64,000 nucleotides of DNA from assembly GCF_025772985.1 (NCBI RefSeq), contig NZ_JAKMTB010000001.1, forward strand, positions 248,001 through 312,000. The letters run 5' to 3'. Position numbers and translations under genes: made by a program. The notes beneath the pieces are model-generated. The model did no database searches, was not told where the DNA came from, and was given only the letters and a program-made list of their open reading frames with translations. Source of the stretch: Campylobacter sp. CNRCH_2014_0184h (lineage in GTDB: Bacteria; Campylobacterota; Campylobacteria; Campylobacterales; Campylobacteraceae). Shown piece by piece: positions 6,166 through 15,829 of the stretch. Each line of letters starts with the position of its first letter. Within the stretch, counting starts at the first letter, position 1.

Positions 6166-9006
6166 ATAAAAAAAGAAGCTATTTTTATCATTTCTAATGT
6201 TTTTATTTTTTATTTTTGTTTAAGTGCTTTGATACCTGATCAAGCTTTAGTAAGTATTATAGGATACTCTTTAGCAAAACTTAGCTATTTTTTATTTGGC
6301 TCATTGACTAAATTTTATCCTTTTGTCTTTTTTTGGTTTAATTATCTTTTATATAAAAATGATTATAACTTTGAACTTATTGAGCGTAGATTTAGTGTAG
6401 CTATCTTTACTTGCATTTTTGCTTCGCTTATTTTTGCTTCAGCATTTTTGCAAGATAAAGGTTATATAGCTTCTGCTATGTTTGTGATTTTAGATGGACT
6501 TTTTGGAAAAATAGGTAGCTTAATCTTGGTGATTTTGCTTTTAGCTTTTGCTTTTAGTATTTCTTTTCCGCAAATTATCAAAGAAGTGTTTAAAATAGAT
6601 CTTGATTTTGATTTTTATTTAAAACTCGAAACTTTAATTAAAAATAAAATTTTTGGCTTTTTTGGTGGTGATAAGTATGAAAATGAAACCAAAGAAGAGC
6701 AAGAAAAACTTAAGCAAGAGCTTTTAATTAAAGAAAAAAAAGAAGAACTCGTTGAGAAAGAAGAGTTGCCAAAACAAGAGGTTCAAGAAAATAAAAAATT
6801 CAATCTTGAAGATTTGAAAAATCAAGAATTAGAAGAAGTGATAATTAGTGAAGAGGATAAAAAATTAAGCTCAAGTTATATTCATGAGCTTTCAGAGCCT
6901 ATTGCAAGTTTTGCTCAAAAAGCTAGTCAAATAAATATAAAGGAAGATGAAATGACCCCTGAAGAGTATTTGTCAAAATATAAAAATAATAGTGAAGATA
7001 TTTATACTCAAACTTTAAAAAGTAAAAATTTAGATGAGCCAAGTTATAAAAGACGTAATATGGACTTAAATGAAAACAAAGAAGAAGCGATAGAAGAAAA
7101 TTCTTTATTTGCCAAAGAGCTTAAAGAGCGTGAGCAAATGCTGCAAAAAGCTAAATTGCTAGAAGAGTATAAAGCTTTACAAAAAGAAAAAATTTTAGAA
7201 GAACTTAATGAGGATTTTAAAAAAATTGAAGAATTAAATGCTATAGAAGCACAAAAAGAAGCTGAGTTTAAAAAAATTCAAAATAAAACTAGCTTTTTAG
7301 GGGTAAAAGAATTTAAAGATGAAGATTTTATTCCGCAAAATGAAGTAAAAGAACTTGATTTTAGTGAAGATGATTTTGCTAAGCCTGTTAGTATAGAAGA
7401 ACTAAGAGGTAAAAGAAACTATGAAAGTCCTTTTGTGGTAGAAGAAGTACAAATTGAAGTTAAAGAAGAAAAAGTTCCATTTGAAATTACTCAAGAGCCT
7501 ATAGTGGAAGTAGTAGAAAACAAAACACACTATTCTATCACTAATGAAGTGAGTGAAAATAAAGCTTTATTGAAAGATCTTGATTTTGGAAATTTTGAAA
7601 AACCAAAAGATTTTTCTTTACCACCTTTAGATTTTTTAACCATGCCAAAAGAAGGCAAAAGTGAAATCAATGAAGAAGAAATCGATAGAAAAATTTATGA
7701 TTTATTGGAAAAATTAAGACGCTTTAAAATAGGTGGCGATGTAGTTAGAACTTACACAGGTCCTGTTGTAACTACTTTTGAATTTCGTCCAGCAGCAGAT
7801 GTTAAAGTGAGTAAAATTTTATCTTTACAAGATGATTTGGCTATGGCTTTAAAAGCTCAAACTATAAGAATTCAAGCTCCAATCCCAGGTAAAGATGTAG
7901 TAGGGATTGAAGTACCAAATGAAAAAATCGATACGATTTACTTAAGAGAAATTTTAGAAAGTGAGGTATTTAAAAATTCTAGCTCACCTTTAACTATAGC
8001 TTTAGGTAAGGATATAGTAGGTGATCCTTTCATCACAGATCTTAAAAAGCTTCCTCATCTTTTAATAGCAGGAACTACAGGAAGTGGTAAAAGTGTGGGA
8101 ATTAACTCTATGCTTTTATCTTTGCTTTATAGAAATTCACCAAAAACCTTAAGACTTATGATGATAGATCCAAAAATGCTTGAATTTAGTATTTATAATG
8201 ATATTCCACATTTACTTACACCGGTAATTACTGATCCTAAAAAGGCGGTAAATGCTTTATCAAATATGGTGGCTGAAATGGAACGCAGGTATCGTTTGAT
8301 GGCTGAAGCAAAAACTAAAAATATAGAAAATTACAATGAAAAAATCAAAGAACAAGGTGGTGAAATCTTACCATTTATTGTAGTGATTATCGATGAGTTG
8401 GCTGATTTAATGATGACTGCGGGTAAAGATGTGGAGTTTTATATAGGTCGCTTAGCACAAATGGCAAGAGCAAGTGGAATCCACTTAATCGTAGCTACAC
8501 AACGCCCTTCAGTAGATGTTGTTACTGGTGTTGTAAAAGCAAATTTACCAAGTAGAATTTCTTATAAAGTAGGGCAAAAGATAGACTCTAAGGTTATTTT
8601 AGATTCTATGGGTGCTGAAAGCTTACTAGGGCGTGGGGATTGTTTATTTACTCCTCCTGGCATGAGTGGTTTAGTGCGTTTGCATGCACCTTTTGCAAGC
8701 GAAAATGAAATCGAAAATATAGTAGAGTTTTTAAAAGCTCAACAAGTAGTAGAATATGATGAGAGCTTTTTAAAAGATGATAGCCAAGATGGATCTTATA
8801 AAAGAAGTGAATTTGATGATGGGGATTTAGATGAACTTTATGAAGAAGCAAAGGCTGTAATCTTAGAAGATAGAAAAACTAGTATTTCTTATTTGCAAAG
8901 ACGCTTAAAAATAGGCTATAACCGCGCAGCAAATATCATAGAACAACTTTCACAAACAGGTGTTTTAAGCGAACCTGATGCAAAAGGGCAAAGAGAAATT
9001 TTATAA
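6166..9006 (+). CDS. ftsK: DNA translocase FtsK, probable non-AUG start
   Basis: Membrane-anchored motor that pumps DNA through the division septum and activates XerCD/XerH-type dimer resolution. The open frame extends upstream of the first conventional start (TTG, 6229). The intervening codons encode KKEAIFIISNVFIFYF, an obvious first membrane segment of the FtsK N-domain. No ATG, GTG or TTG precedes it in frame, but AAAGGA at 6154-6159 stands 6 nt before ATA at 6166, so an AUA start (946 residues) is my choice. An acidic, coiled linker spans roughly residues 165-470. The motor follows, with Walker A AGTTGSGKS near residue 635 and Walker B VVIIDELADLMM, then a C-terminal gamma winged helix ending at 9006. 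Confidence 0.9.
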   Translation: MKKEAIFIISNVFIFYFCLSALIPDQALVSIIGYSLAKLSYFLFGSLTKFYPFVFFWFNYLLYKNDYNFELIERRFSVAIFTCIFASLIFASAFLQDKGYIASAMFVILDGLFGKIGSLILVILLLAFAFSISFPQIIKEVFKIDLDFDFYLKLETLIKNKIFGFFGGDKYENETKEEQEKLKQELLIKEKKEELVEKEELPKQEVQENKKFNLEDLKNQELEEVIISEEDKKLSSSYIHELSEPIASFAQKASQINIKEDEMTPEEYLSKYKNNSEDIYTQTLKSKNLDEPSYKRRNMDLNENKEEAIEENSLFAKELKEREQMLQKAKLLEEYKALQKEKILEELNEDFKKIEELNAIEAQKEAEFKKIQNKTSFLGVKEFKDEDFIPQNEVKELDFSEDDFAKPVSIEELRGKRNYESPFVVEEVQIEVKEEKVPFEITQEPIVEVVENKTHYSITNEVSENKALLKDLDFGNFEKPKDFSLPPLDFLTMPKEGKSEINEEEIDRKIYDLLEKLRRFKIGGDVVRTYTGPVVTTFEFRPAADVKVSKILSLQDDLAMALKAQTIRIQAPIPGKDVVGIEVPNEKIDTIYLREILESEVFKNSSSPLTIALGKDIVGDPFITDLKKLPHLLIAGTTGSGKSVGINSMLLSLLYRNSPKTLRLMMIDPKMLEFSIYNDIPHLLTPVITDPKKAVNALSNMVAEMERRYRLMAEAKTKNIENYNEKIKEQGGEILPFIVVIIDELADLMMTAGKDVEFYIGRLAQMARASGIHLIVATQRPSVDVVTGVVKANLPSRISYKVGQKIDSKVILDSMGAESLLGRGDCLFTPPGMSGLVRLHAPFASENEIENIVEFLKAQQVVEYDESFLKDDSQDGSYKRSEFDDGDLDELYEEAKAVILEDRKTSISYLQRRLKIGYNRAANIIEQLSQTGVLSEPDAKGQREIL

Positions 9007-9960
9007 TCAATTTCTTATTGCCTTGTTATGATCTTTTAAAGTAGAGGTAAAAATATGCTTATTAGTTTTTTTATCTCTTACAAAGTATAAATATTCTGTT
9101 TTAGCAGGAAAAATAGCTGCCTTGATAGCTTCAAATGAAACATTGCATACAGCTTCTTTTGGTATGCCATTAAATTTATAAGTATTGTAAGAACTATTAT
9201 CTGATCTTATTCTTTGTGGAGTGATTTTTTCATGAGAGTATTTTCCATAATTTAATGTTCCATCCATTTGAAGCTTCATACCTTTTCTTAAACGATTTCT
9301 AATTACAGATGAAACTATAGGCATTTCTTCATTACTCGCTGCTTCTTTTTGTATAATGGAAGCTATGATGATATACTCATGCCATTTTTTTTCATTATAT
9401 TCTCTAAAAATTTTATAAGAAAGTTTTTTAAATTCACTTACAGAGTAAGCCAAAAGATATTTTACCAAAAGCTCTTCTGTGATACCTTTTGGAATTTTAT
9501 AAGTTTCAGGAAAAAGCATACCTTCTTTAAAAGGACTTTGTTTGTAAAATTCCTGCATTAAGATTTTAACATTTAAATTTAACTTCGGTGCTAATTCTTC
9601 AAAGAAAATTTCAGTCGTTTCTCCAGGAATTAAAGTAATAGTTTCAAGCGCTGCCTTAGCGACGGTAAGCTTATGTAAAAATTCAGCTCTATTTAGTTCT
9701 TTTGTGCCTATATTTATCCAGCCAGATTGTGGATGGCCCAAAAAATATAAAGTATATTTATCGATACTGCTCATTTTATAGTTATTTTTATCTAATTGCG
9801 TTATAATCTTGCTAACAGAACCTTGTGGTATAAAAACCACAGAGTTTGTTTTTATAGGTAAAAGTAGATAATAAAAAATGGATAAAAGAAAAATTAAAAT
9901 CAAGTCACAACATATTAAAAAAATTCTTAAATTTTTAGCATTACCTATGATACTTTTCAT
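9007..9960 (-). CDS. mltG: endolytic murein transglycosylase MltG (YceG family)
   Basis: Cuts nascent glycan strands in the periplasm and is thought to set their length. 317 residues: short cytoplasmic N-terminus, one membrane helix (about 12-35), a LysM-like subdomain, and the YceG catalytic domain with IIASIIQKEAASNEEMP (catalytic Glu in the KEAA motif) and the conserved MDGTLNYG and NTYKFNGIP segments. It is convergent with ftsK, the two ends abutting at 9006/9007. Its first 83 nt overlap the first 83 nt of the divergent AsmA-like gene. A later TTG start would shorten the overlap but remove most of the residues before the membrane helix, so ATG at 9960 is kept. Confidence 0.9.
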   Translation of the reverse strand: MKSIIGNAKNLRIFLICCDLILIFLLSIFYYLLLPIKTNSVVFIPQGSVSKIITQLDKNNYKMSSIDKYTLYFLGHPQSGWINIGTKELNRAEFLHKLTVAKAALETITLIPGETTEIFFEELAPKLNLNVKILMQEFYKQSPFKEGMLFPETYKIPKGITEELLVKYLLAYSVSEFKKLSYKIFREYNEKKWHEYIIIASIIQKEAASNEEMPIVSSVIRNRLRKGMKLQMDGTLNYGKYSHEKITPQRIRSDNSSYNTYKFNGIPKEAVCNVSFEAIKAAIFPAKTEYLYFVRDKKTNKHIFTSTLKDHNKAIRN

Positions 9961-12448
9961 TGCTTTGTTTATTTACCTCAAAAATGGAATTTATATAGAA
10001 AAATTAGAATTTTCTTCTATTAATTTAGAGAAATTATATATTAAATTAGATAAAAAACTCATTTTAAATGCTAAAAAAGTCGTAGTAAATTCTCAAAGTC
10101 AAAGTGCTCAAAATGAAACTAGCGCAAGTAAAGCTGTGCAGCTTATTAAAGATGTAAAATATATTTATTGGTTTTTTCAAGAAATCAATATTGATGAAAT
10201 GTTTGTCAATAACTATCCTGTGGAGTTAATTTATAAAAATAATTTATTTTTTGTAAACAGCAAAAATCTTTTAGTAAAAGTGAATTTAAAAATTAGTGAT
10301 AAAAATATACAAGCTAATATTGATAATTTTCTTTTAAAAGATCATAATCTTAGCATAATTGGCTCCTTGCTTATTAATCCTAAGACAAAATTTTATACTT
10401 TTAAAGGTAAAATCGATAGTGATTTTTTAAAAAGTGATGTTAAATTTTCACTCAAAAGAGAAGAGATTGCTTATGAATTAGAAAATATCAGTTCAAATAA
10501 TATTTCGCAAATTTTTGATATTTTAGTAGAAAATGGAGTACATTTGCCTTCTAATCTTGCTCTTTGGGTGGGTGGTAAGGTAAAGGCTGATTTTTATTTT
10601 ATAGAAAAATTAAGCGGTTTTGCAGACTTTGGAAAGCATAGATATTATTTAAACGATATCAATGCCAAAGGTTATGTAAATAATTTAAAAGTAGTTTTAG
10701 ATAAAGGCATAGATCCTATCGTAAGTCCTTTTGTAAGACTTGAATTTGCTAAACAAAGACTTGATTTTATTTATGATGATTTGCGTTTTAATAATCAGGA
10801 TTTAACCCAAAGTCAAATTTATATAGATAATATGTTAAATGAAAAAGCAGGAATTTATATACGCATTAAAAGTGATAATGCTAGAGCTGATTATAGGGTT
10901 AATAAAATTTTGCTTTTATATGATATAAAATTACCATTTTTACAAAATAATGGTGTTACAAAGACTGATTTAGTATTAAAAATTCCTTTTGACCATCCTG
11001 AGAAAATTACTTATAATGGTAGTTTTAATATTATTAATTCAAATATAAATATAAGTGATTTTAAGATAACTCAAGCAAATCTTACTTTAAAAAAAGATAA
11101 ACTAGATATACAAAATGCAAGCGTGCAAAGTAGTATGATTAATGGTGATCTTAATGCAAGTGTTGATTTGAAGCAAAAAAAAGGTGATTTTAAAACCTTT
11201 ATAACAAACTTAGAACTACCACAAGAGAGCTTAAAAATGGAAAATAAATTTCTTGATTTAAGCCTTGATTTTGATAAAAATATTAGTTTATATAATAAAG
11301 AATTTACCACAACTTTAAATTTTGATCAAGGTGTGTCTGTTTATGTTGAAAAACTTGCAAAATATAAAAATTATTCTAAATTAATGCAAAAAAATAAAGT
11401 GCATGATGGGGAATTATCTTTAAATACTTTAAATTTCCAAGATTTTAATGTAGATATTAATAATACTACTTTTGAATCATTTTTGCTCTATAAAGATAAT
11501 AATCCTTATGAATATGATAGTTTTAATATAAAAATAAAAGGTAATGATTTTAATTTAACTAGTGTAAGTGGTAGTATTTTTGCACAAAAAGACAATGATG
11601 ATGTAAATATTACTTTAAATAATATTAATTTATTGATTTCTCAGCAAGATACAGAAAATACTTTAGATACTCTTGAAAATTCAACTTATAATATTAGTGG
11701 TAAAAATATAGATTTGATTTTAAAAGATTTTAATAAAACCTTAGATTTTGATCAATTTGACGCTAAAATTAAAAAAGATTCCGTAAAAGCTTGGGCAAAT
11801 AGAAATGAATCTAGATTTGATTTTTTGTTTAAAGAAAATCAAATGCAAATTAGAGCTTTAAAAATGGATGATGATTTTCTAAACACCTTTATGCGCCAAA
11901 ATGTTTTTGAAAAAGGTGAGTTTAATCTTTATGTAGATGGCAATAGTACTGATTTTTTCAAAGGTAAGTTCTTATTTAAAGATACTTATTTAAAAGATTT
12001 GAAATTTCATCAACAGCTTTTAAGTTTTATTGATACCATACCTAGTTTAATTTTATTTAAGGCGCCTACCTTTAATGAAAAAGGCTTTAGTGTTGAAAAT
12101 GCTGGTATAAGTTTTAATCGTAAAAAAGATCTTTTTGAAATAGACGCACTTAATTTTAATGGTGATAGTGCAGATGTGTTAGGTCAAGTTAAAATCAATT
12201 TAAGAAGCAATCAAGTGGATGGTTTATTAGAACTTAGAACGCTAAAATCAGCCAGTTCGGTTATTTCCAAAGTTCCAATTATCAATCAAATTATATTAGG
12301 TAAAGATAGGCAAATTAGTACACAAATTAAATTAAGCGGAACAGTGGATGAACCTGAATTTAAGACCCAGCTTATTGCACAAAGCTTGCAACTTCCTTAT
12401 CATTTAATTAAAAATATTTTTGAATTACCAGCTAATTTAGTGAAATAA
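9878..12448 (+). CDS. AsmA/YhdP-like envelope protein
   Basis: 856 residues: a basic cytoplasmic start (MDKRKIKIKSQHIKK), one N-terminal membrane helix (about 16-34), then a long periplasmic domain of repeating beta-rich units ending in an AsmA-like C-terminal region (residues about 690-850). AsmA-like proteins with this layout (AsmA, TamB, YhdP) are proposed to form hydrophobic grooves that move phospholipids between the inner and outer membranes; the role here is inferred from family. It begins inside the divergent mltG gene and ends 18 nt before mdh. Orthologous by position to the C. jejuni gene between mltG and icd/mdh. Confidence 0.75.
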   Translation: MDKRKIKIKSQHIKKILKFLALPMILFIALFIYLKNGIYIEKLEFSSINLEKLYIKLDKKLILNAKKVVVNSQSQSAQNETSASKAVQLIKDVKYIYWFFQEINIDEMFVNNYPVELIYKNNLFFVNSKNLLVKVNLKISDKNIQANIDNFLLKDHNLSIIGSLLINPKTKFYTFKGKIDSDFLKSDVKFSLKREEIAYELENISSNNISQIFDILVENGVHLPSNLALWVGGKVKADFYFIEKLSGFADFGKHRYYLNDINAKGYVNNLKVVLDKGIDPIVSPFVRLEFAKQRLDFIYDDLRFNNQDLTQSQIYIDNMLNEKAGIYIRIKSDNARADYRVNKILLLYDIKLPFLQNNGVTKTDLVLKIPFDHPEKITYNGSFNIINSNINISDFKITQANLTLKKDKLDIQNASVQSSMINGDLNASVDLKQKKGDFKTFITNLELPQESLKMENKFLDLSLDFDKNISLYNKEFTTTLNFDQGVSVYVEKLAKYKNYSKLMQKNKVHDGELSLNTLNFQDFNVDINNTTFESFLLYKDNNPYEYDSFNIKIKGNDFNLTSVSGSIFAQKDNDDVNITLNNINLLISQQDTENTLDTLENSTYNISGKNIDLILKDFNKTLDFDQFDAKIKKDSVKAWANRNESRFDFLFKENQMQIRALKMDDDFLNTFMRQNVFEKGEFNLYVDGNSTDFFKGKFLFKDTYLKDLKFHQQLLSFIDTIPSLILFKAPTFNEKGFSVENAGISFNRKKDLFEIDALNFNGDSADVLGQVKINLRSNQVDGLLELRTLKSASSVISKVPIINQIILGKDRQISTQIKLSGTVDEPEFKTQLIAQSLQLPYHLIKNIFELPANLVK

Positions 12449-12466
12449 ACGCAAAAAGGAGAAAAA

Positions 12467-13363
12467 ATGAAAATCACTATCATAGGCGCAGGAAATGTTG
12501 GTGTAAGTACTGCTTATGCTTTGATTTTAAGAGAGTTGGTTGATGAGCTTGTTTTGATTGATATTAATAAAGATTTGCTTTTTGCTAGAGAATTGGAATT
12601 AAGTCAGAGCATAGCTGCTTTTAATTTTGATATTAAAATAACTTGCACGGATGATTATGCGCACTCAAAAGATTCTCAAGTGGTTGTTTTTAGTGCGGGA
12701 GTAGCTAGAAAAGAAGGTCAAAGTAGGGATGAGCTTTTTGCTATTAATGCTAAAATTATGTTTGAGTGTGCCAATAATATTAAAAAATTTAACAACGATC
12801 CTTTGTTTATTATAGTAAGCAATCCTGTAGATTTTTTACTTAATGCTCTTTATGAAAGTAAATTATTTTCATCAAAAAAAATCATTGCTATGGCAGGTGT
12901 TTTGGATAATGCTAGATTTAAATATGAAGTTGGTAAAAAATTAAATATAAAAACTTCTTGTATAGATACTAAGCTTATAGGTTTTCACAATGATAGCATG
13001 GTTTTAGTAAAATCTCAAAGTAAAGTTCAAAACAAAGCATTAAATGAGGTTTTAAATGAATATGATCTTGCTCAAATAGAACAAGAAGTTAAAACCGGTG
13101 GTGCTAAAATTATTAAACACTTAAAAACTTCAGCATATTTAGCCCCTGCAAGTGCTTGTGTGAGGATGATAGAGGCTTTAAAAAGTGGAGAATTTTTACC
13201 AATATGTGTAATTTTAGATGGAGAATACGGCATAAAAGAAAAAGCTTTTGGTGCTATGGCAAGGATAAGTCTTGATGGGGTGCTTGAAATTTTGGAGTTA
13301 AAATTAGACAATCAAGAACAAATTGCATTAGAAAATTCTCTCATTCAGTATAATTATAAATAA
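12467..13363 (+). CDS. mdh: malate dehydrogenase (LDH-like type)
   Basis: NAD-dependent interconversion of malate and oxaloacetate. 298 residues with the Rossmann motif GAGNVGVS at 7-14. Arg81 (in GVARKEG) occupies the position that is Gln in lactate dehydrogenases and Arg in malate dehydrogenases. Asp147, Arg150 and His174 are the expected catalytic and substrate-binding residues. RBS AAAGGAG lies before ATG 12467. In C. jejuni this gene sits between icd and sucCD; here it lies directly between the AsmA-like gene and oorD. The C-terminus is slightly short for the family, with no sign of truncation. Confidence 0.9.
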   Translation: MKITIIGAGNVGVSTAYALILRELVDELVLIDINKDLLFARELELSQSIAAFNFDIKITCTDDYAHSKDSQVVVFSAGVARKEGQSRDELFAINAKIMFECANNIKKFNNDPLFIIVSNPVDFLLNALYESKLFSSKKIIAMAGVLDNARFKYEVGKKLNIKTSCIDTKLIGFHNDSMVLVKSQSKVQNKALNEVLNEYDLAQIEQEVKTGGAKIIKHLKTSAYLAPASACVRMIEALKSGEFLPICVILDGEYGIKEKAFGAMARISLDGVLEILELKLDNQEQIALENSLIQYNYK

Positions 13364-13366
13364 TTT

Positions 13367-13387
13367 TTAGGAGTTTTTTACTCCTAA
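13367..13387 (+). terminator. hairpin after mdh
   Basis: TTAGGAGT (13367-13374) pairs with ACTCCTAA (13380-13387) around a T5 loop, 3 nt after the mdh stop. No clean U-tract follows, so termination may be partial; it separates mdh from the oor operon. Confidence 0.45.
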
Positions 13388-13540
13388 TGTTACTTTGCGT
13401 TATAAATACCTATTTGTTTTACTTTATATTTTAAATAATATTTACTCATGCTATAAATTCGCTATAATAAAAAGTTTGTTTTAAAAATAACTTTTGATAA
13501 AAAATCATTAAAAATAACAAAAAATTAGAAAGGAATTTTA

Positions 13541-13849
13541 ATGGTAGCCCCAGAAAATACACCGGTTTGGGTTGATGAAGCAAGATGTAAAGCTTGTAAT
13601 ATCTGTGTTAGCTATTGTCCAGCTGGAGTTTTAGCAATGAGAGATGAAATCAGTGCAGTTTTAGGACAGATGATAGAAGTGGTTCATCCTGATTCTTGTA
13701 TAGGCTGTAGTGAATGTGAAAGTCACTGCCCTGATTTTGCAATTTTTGTTGCAAAAAGAGATGAGTTTAAATTTGCAAAGCTTACGCCAGAAGCCAAAGA
13801 AAGAGCACAAGCTGTTAAAGAAAATAAATATAAAAAATTAAACGCATAG
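13541..13849 (+). CDS. oorD: 2-oxoglutarate:acceptor oxidoreductase, delta (ferredoxin) subunit
   Basis: 102 residues carrying two [4Fe-4S] motifs: Cys16, 19, 22, 26 (CKACNICVSYCP) and Cys53, 56, 59, 63 (CIGCSECESHCP). It passes electrons from the OorABC catalytic core to the physiological acceptor (ferredoxin or flavodoxin). First gene of oorDABC; RBS AAAGGAA precedes ATG. The 177-nt gap upstream, where C. jejuni has sucC and sucD, is AT-rich and contains only likely promoter sequence (for example TATAAT at 13462-13467). Confidence 0.93.
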   Translation: MVAPENTPVWVDEARCKACNICVSYCPAGVLAMRDEISAVLGQMIEVVHPDSCIGCSECESHCPDFAIFVAKRDEFKFAKLTPEAKERAQAVKENKYKKLNA

Positions 13850-13857
13850 GAAAAACA

Positions 13858-14982
13858 ATGAGAGAAGTGATATCAACAGGTAATGTTTTAGTAGCAAAAG
13901 CTGCGATTGATTGTGGCTGTAAATTTTTTGGTGGTTATCCAATTACTCCAAGTTCTGAAATAGCACATGAATTAAGCCATATGCTACCAAAAAATGATGG
14001 TACTTTTATACAAATGGAAGATGAAATTTCAGGTATTAGTGTGGCTTTGGGTGCTTCTATGAGTGGTGTTAAGTCTATGACAGCAAGTAGTGGACCTGGA
14101 ATTTCTTTAAAAGCTGAGCAAATTGGTTTGGGTTTTATAGCCGAAATTCCACTAGTAATTGTAAATGTTATGAGAGGTGGTCCATCCACTGGTCTTCCAA
14201 CAAGAGTTGCACAAGGAGATTTGTTTCAAGCAAAAGCTCCAACACATGGAGATTATGCAAGTATAGCTTTAGCTCCTGCTTCATTAGAGGAAGCTTACAC
14301 TGAAACTATTAGAGCTTTTAATTTAGCTGAAAAATACATGACTCCGGTATTTTTACTTTTAGATGAAACCATAGGACATATGAATGGTAAGGCTAAATTA
14401 CCTGATTTAGAAGAATTAGAAATTATTAACCGTAAAAAATTTACAGGAGATAAAAAAGATTATAAACCTTATGCGGCAGGGGAAAATGAAGCTGCTACAC
14501 TAAATCCTTTCTTTGAAGGTTATCGTTATCATATCACAGGACTTCATCATGGAGATATAGGTTTTCCAACTGAAGATGGAGCGATAGTAGATAAAAATAT
14601 GAAAAGATTGTTTGGTAAGATTAAAAATAATACCGATGAAATTTGTACTTATGAAGAGTTTATGTGTGATGATGCGCAGTTTTTAATCATTGCTTATGGT
14701 AGTGTTGCAAGATCTGCTAAAGAAGCTATCTTAAGACTTAGAGAAGAGGGTTTAAAAGTAGGGCTTTTTAGACCTATCACACTTTATCCAGTAGCTGAGA
14801 AAAAAATAGCTCAAGTGGTATCTAAATTTGAAAAAGTTATGGTTAGCGAGCTTAATATGGGGCAATATTTAGAAGAAATTCAAAGAGTAAGCAAAAGAGA
14901 TGATTTTATTAGCTTACACCGTGCAAATGGTCGCCCTATAACCCCAAGTGAAATTATTGCTAAAGTAAAGGAGAATATGTAA
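13858..14982 (+). CDS. oorA: 2-oxoglutarate:acceptor oxidoreductase, alpha subunit
   Basis: 374 residues. The N-terminus, GNVLVAKAAIDCGCKFFGGYPITPSSEI, is the pyruvate/ketoisovalerate ferredoxin oxidoreductase domain I signature; domain II (residues about 280-370) includes the GSVARSAKEAI segment. With OorB it binds thiamine diphosphate and oxidatively decarboxylates 2-oxoglutarate to succinyl-CoA, the oxygen-sensitive replacement for 2-oxoglutarate dehydrogenase in Campylobacter and Helicobacter. It lies 8 nt after oorD and 1 nt before oorB, so is presumably co-transcribed. Confidence 0.93.
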   Translation: MREVISTGNVLVAKAAIDCGCKFFGGYPITPSSEIAHELSHMLPKNDGTFIQMEDEISGISVALGASMSGVKSMTASSGPGISLKAEQIGLGFIAEIPLVIVNVMRGGPSTGLPTRVAQGDLFQAKAPTHGDYASIALAPASLEEAYTETIRAFNLAEKYMTPVFLLLDETIGHMNGKAKLPDLEELEIINRKKFTGDKKDYKPYAAGENEAATLNPFFEGYRYHITGLHHGDIGFPTEDGAIVDKNMKRLFGKIKNNTDEICTYEEFMCDDAQFLIIAYGSVARSAKEAILRLREEGLKVGLFRPITLYPVAEKKIAQVVSKFEKVMVSELNMGQYLEEIQRVSKRDDFISLHRANGRPITPSEIIAKVKENM

Positions 14983-14983
14983 A

Positions 14984-15829
14984 ATGGCTTTTAATTACGA
15001 TGAATATTTAAGAGTGGATAAACTTCCAACACAATGGTGCTGGGGTTGTGGGGATGGAGTTGTTTTAAAAGCTATTATTAGGGCCATTCAAAAACTTGGC
15101 TGGAATATGGATGATGTTTGCTTAGTTTCAGGTATAGGTTGTAGTGGTAGAATGAGTTCTTATGTAAATTGTAATACAGTGCATACTACCCATGGTAGAG
15201 CTATTGCTTATGCAACAGGGATTAAACTGGCAAACCCTAAAAAACATGTAATCGTAGTAAGTGGGGATGGTGATACTTTAGCAATTGGTGGAAATCATAC
15301 CATCCATGGGTGTAGAAGAAATATAGATTTAACTCATATTTTAATCAATAATTTTATTTATGGTCTTACAAATTCACAGACTTCACCAACTACCCCACAA
15401 GGCTTTTACACTGTTACAGCTCAAGCAGGTAATATTGATCCAAATTTTGACGCTTGTGAGCTTACTAAAGCTGCTGGGGCTTCTTTTGTAGCAAGAACAA
15501 ATGTTATTGAAGCAAATAAACTTGAAAATATCATTTTTAAAGCTTTATCACACAAAGGTTATAGTTTTGTAGATGTATTTTCAAACTGCCATATTAATCT
15601 TGGTAGAAAAAATAAAATGGGCGAAGCTGTAAGTATGCTTGATTGGATTAAAAATCGTTGTGTTGAAAAGTCTAAATTTGAACAATTAGACTATGAGCAA
15701 AGAGCGGATAAATTCCCTACAGGAATTTTACACCAAGATGAAAGTAAAACAGAATATTGTGAAGCTTATGGGGAAGTTAGAAGAGCCTTGAAAGAAAAAA
15801 GAATGGTTGATTTAGGAGCATTAAAATGA
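14984..15829 (+). CDS. oorB: 2-oxoglutarate:acceptor oxidoreductase, beta subunit (ThDP-binding)
   Basis: 281 residues. WCWGCGDG near the N-terminus and GIGCSGR carry iron-sulfur/ThDP-site residues; VVSGDGDTLAIGGNH is the GDG...N pyrophosphate-Mg motif of ThDP enzymes, and NNFIYGLTNSQTSPTTP is typical of 2-oxoacid:ferredoxin oxidoreductase beta chains. Works with oorA. Its stop overlaps the oorC start by 4 nt (ATGA), suggesting translational coupling. Confidence 0.93.
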   Translation: MAFNYDEYLRVDKLPTQWCWGCGDGVVLKAIIRAIQKLGWNMDDVCLVSGIGCSGRMSSYVNCNTVHTTHGRAIAYATGIKLANPKKHVIVVSGDGDTLAIGGNHTIHGCRRNIDLTHILINNFIYGLTNSQTSPTTPQGFYTVTAQAGNIDPNFDACELTKAAGASFVARTNVIEANKLENIIFKALSHKGYSFVDVFSNCHINLGRKNKMGEAVSMLDWIKNRCVEKSKFEQLDYEQRADKFPTGILHQDESKTEYCEAYGEVRRALKEKRMVDLGALK

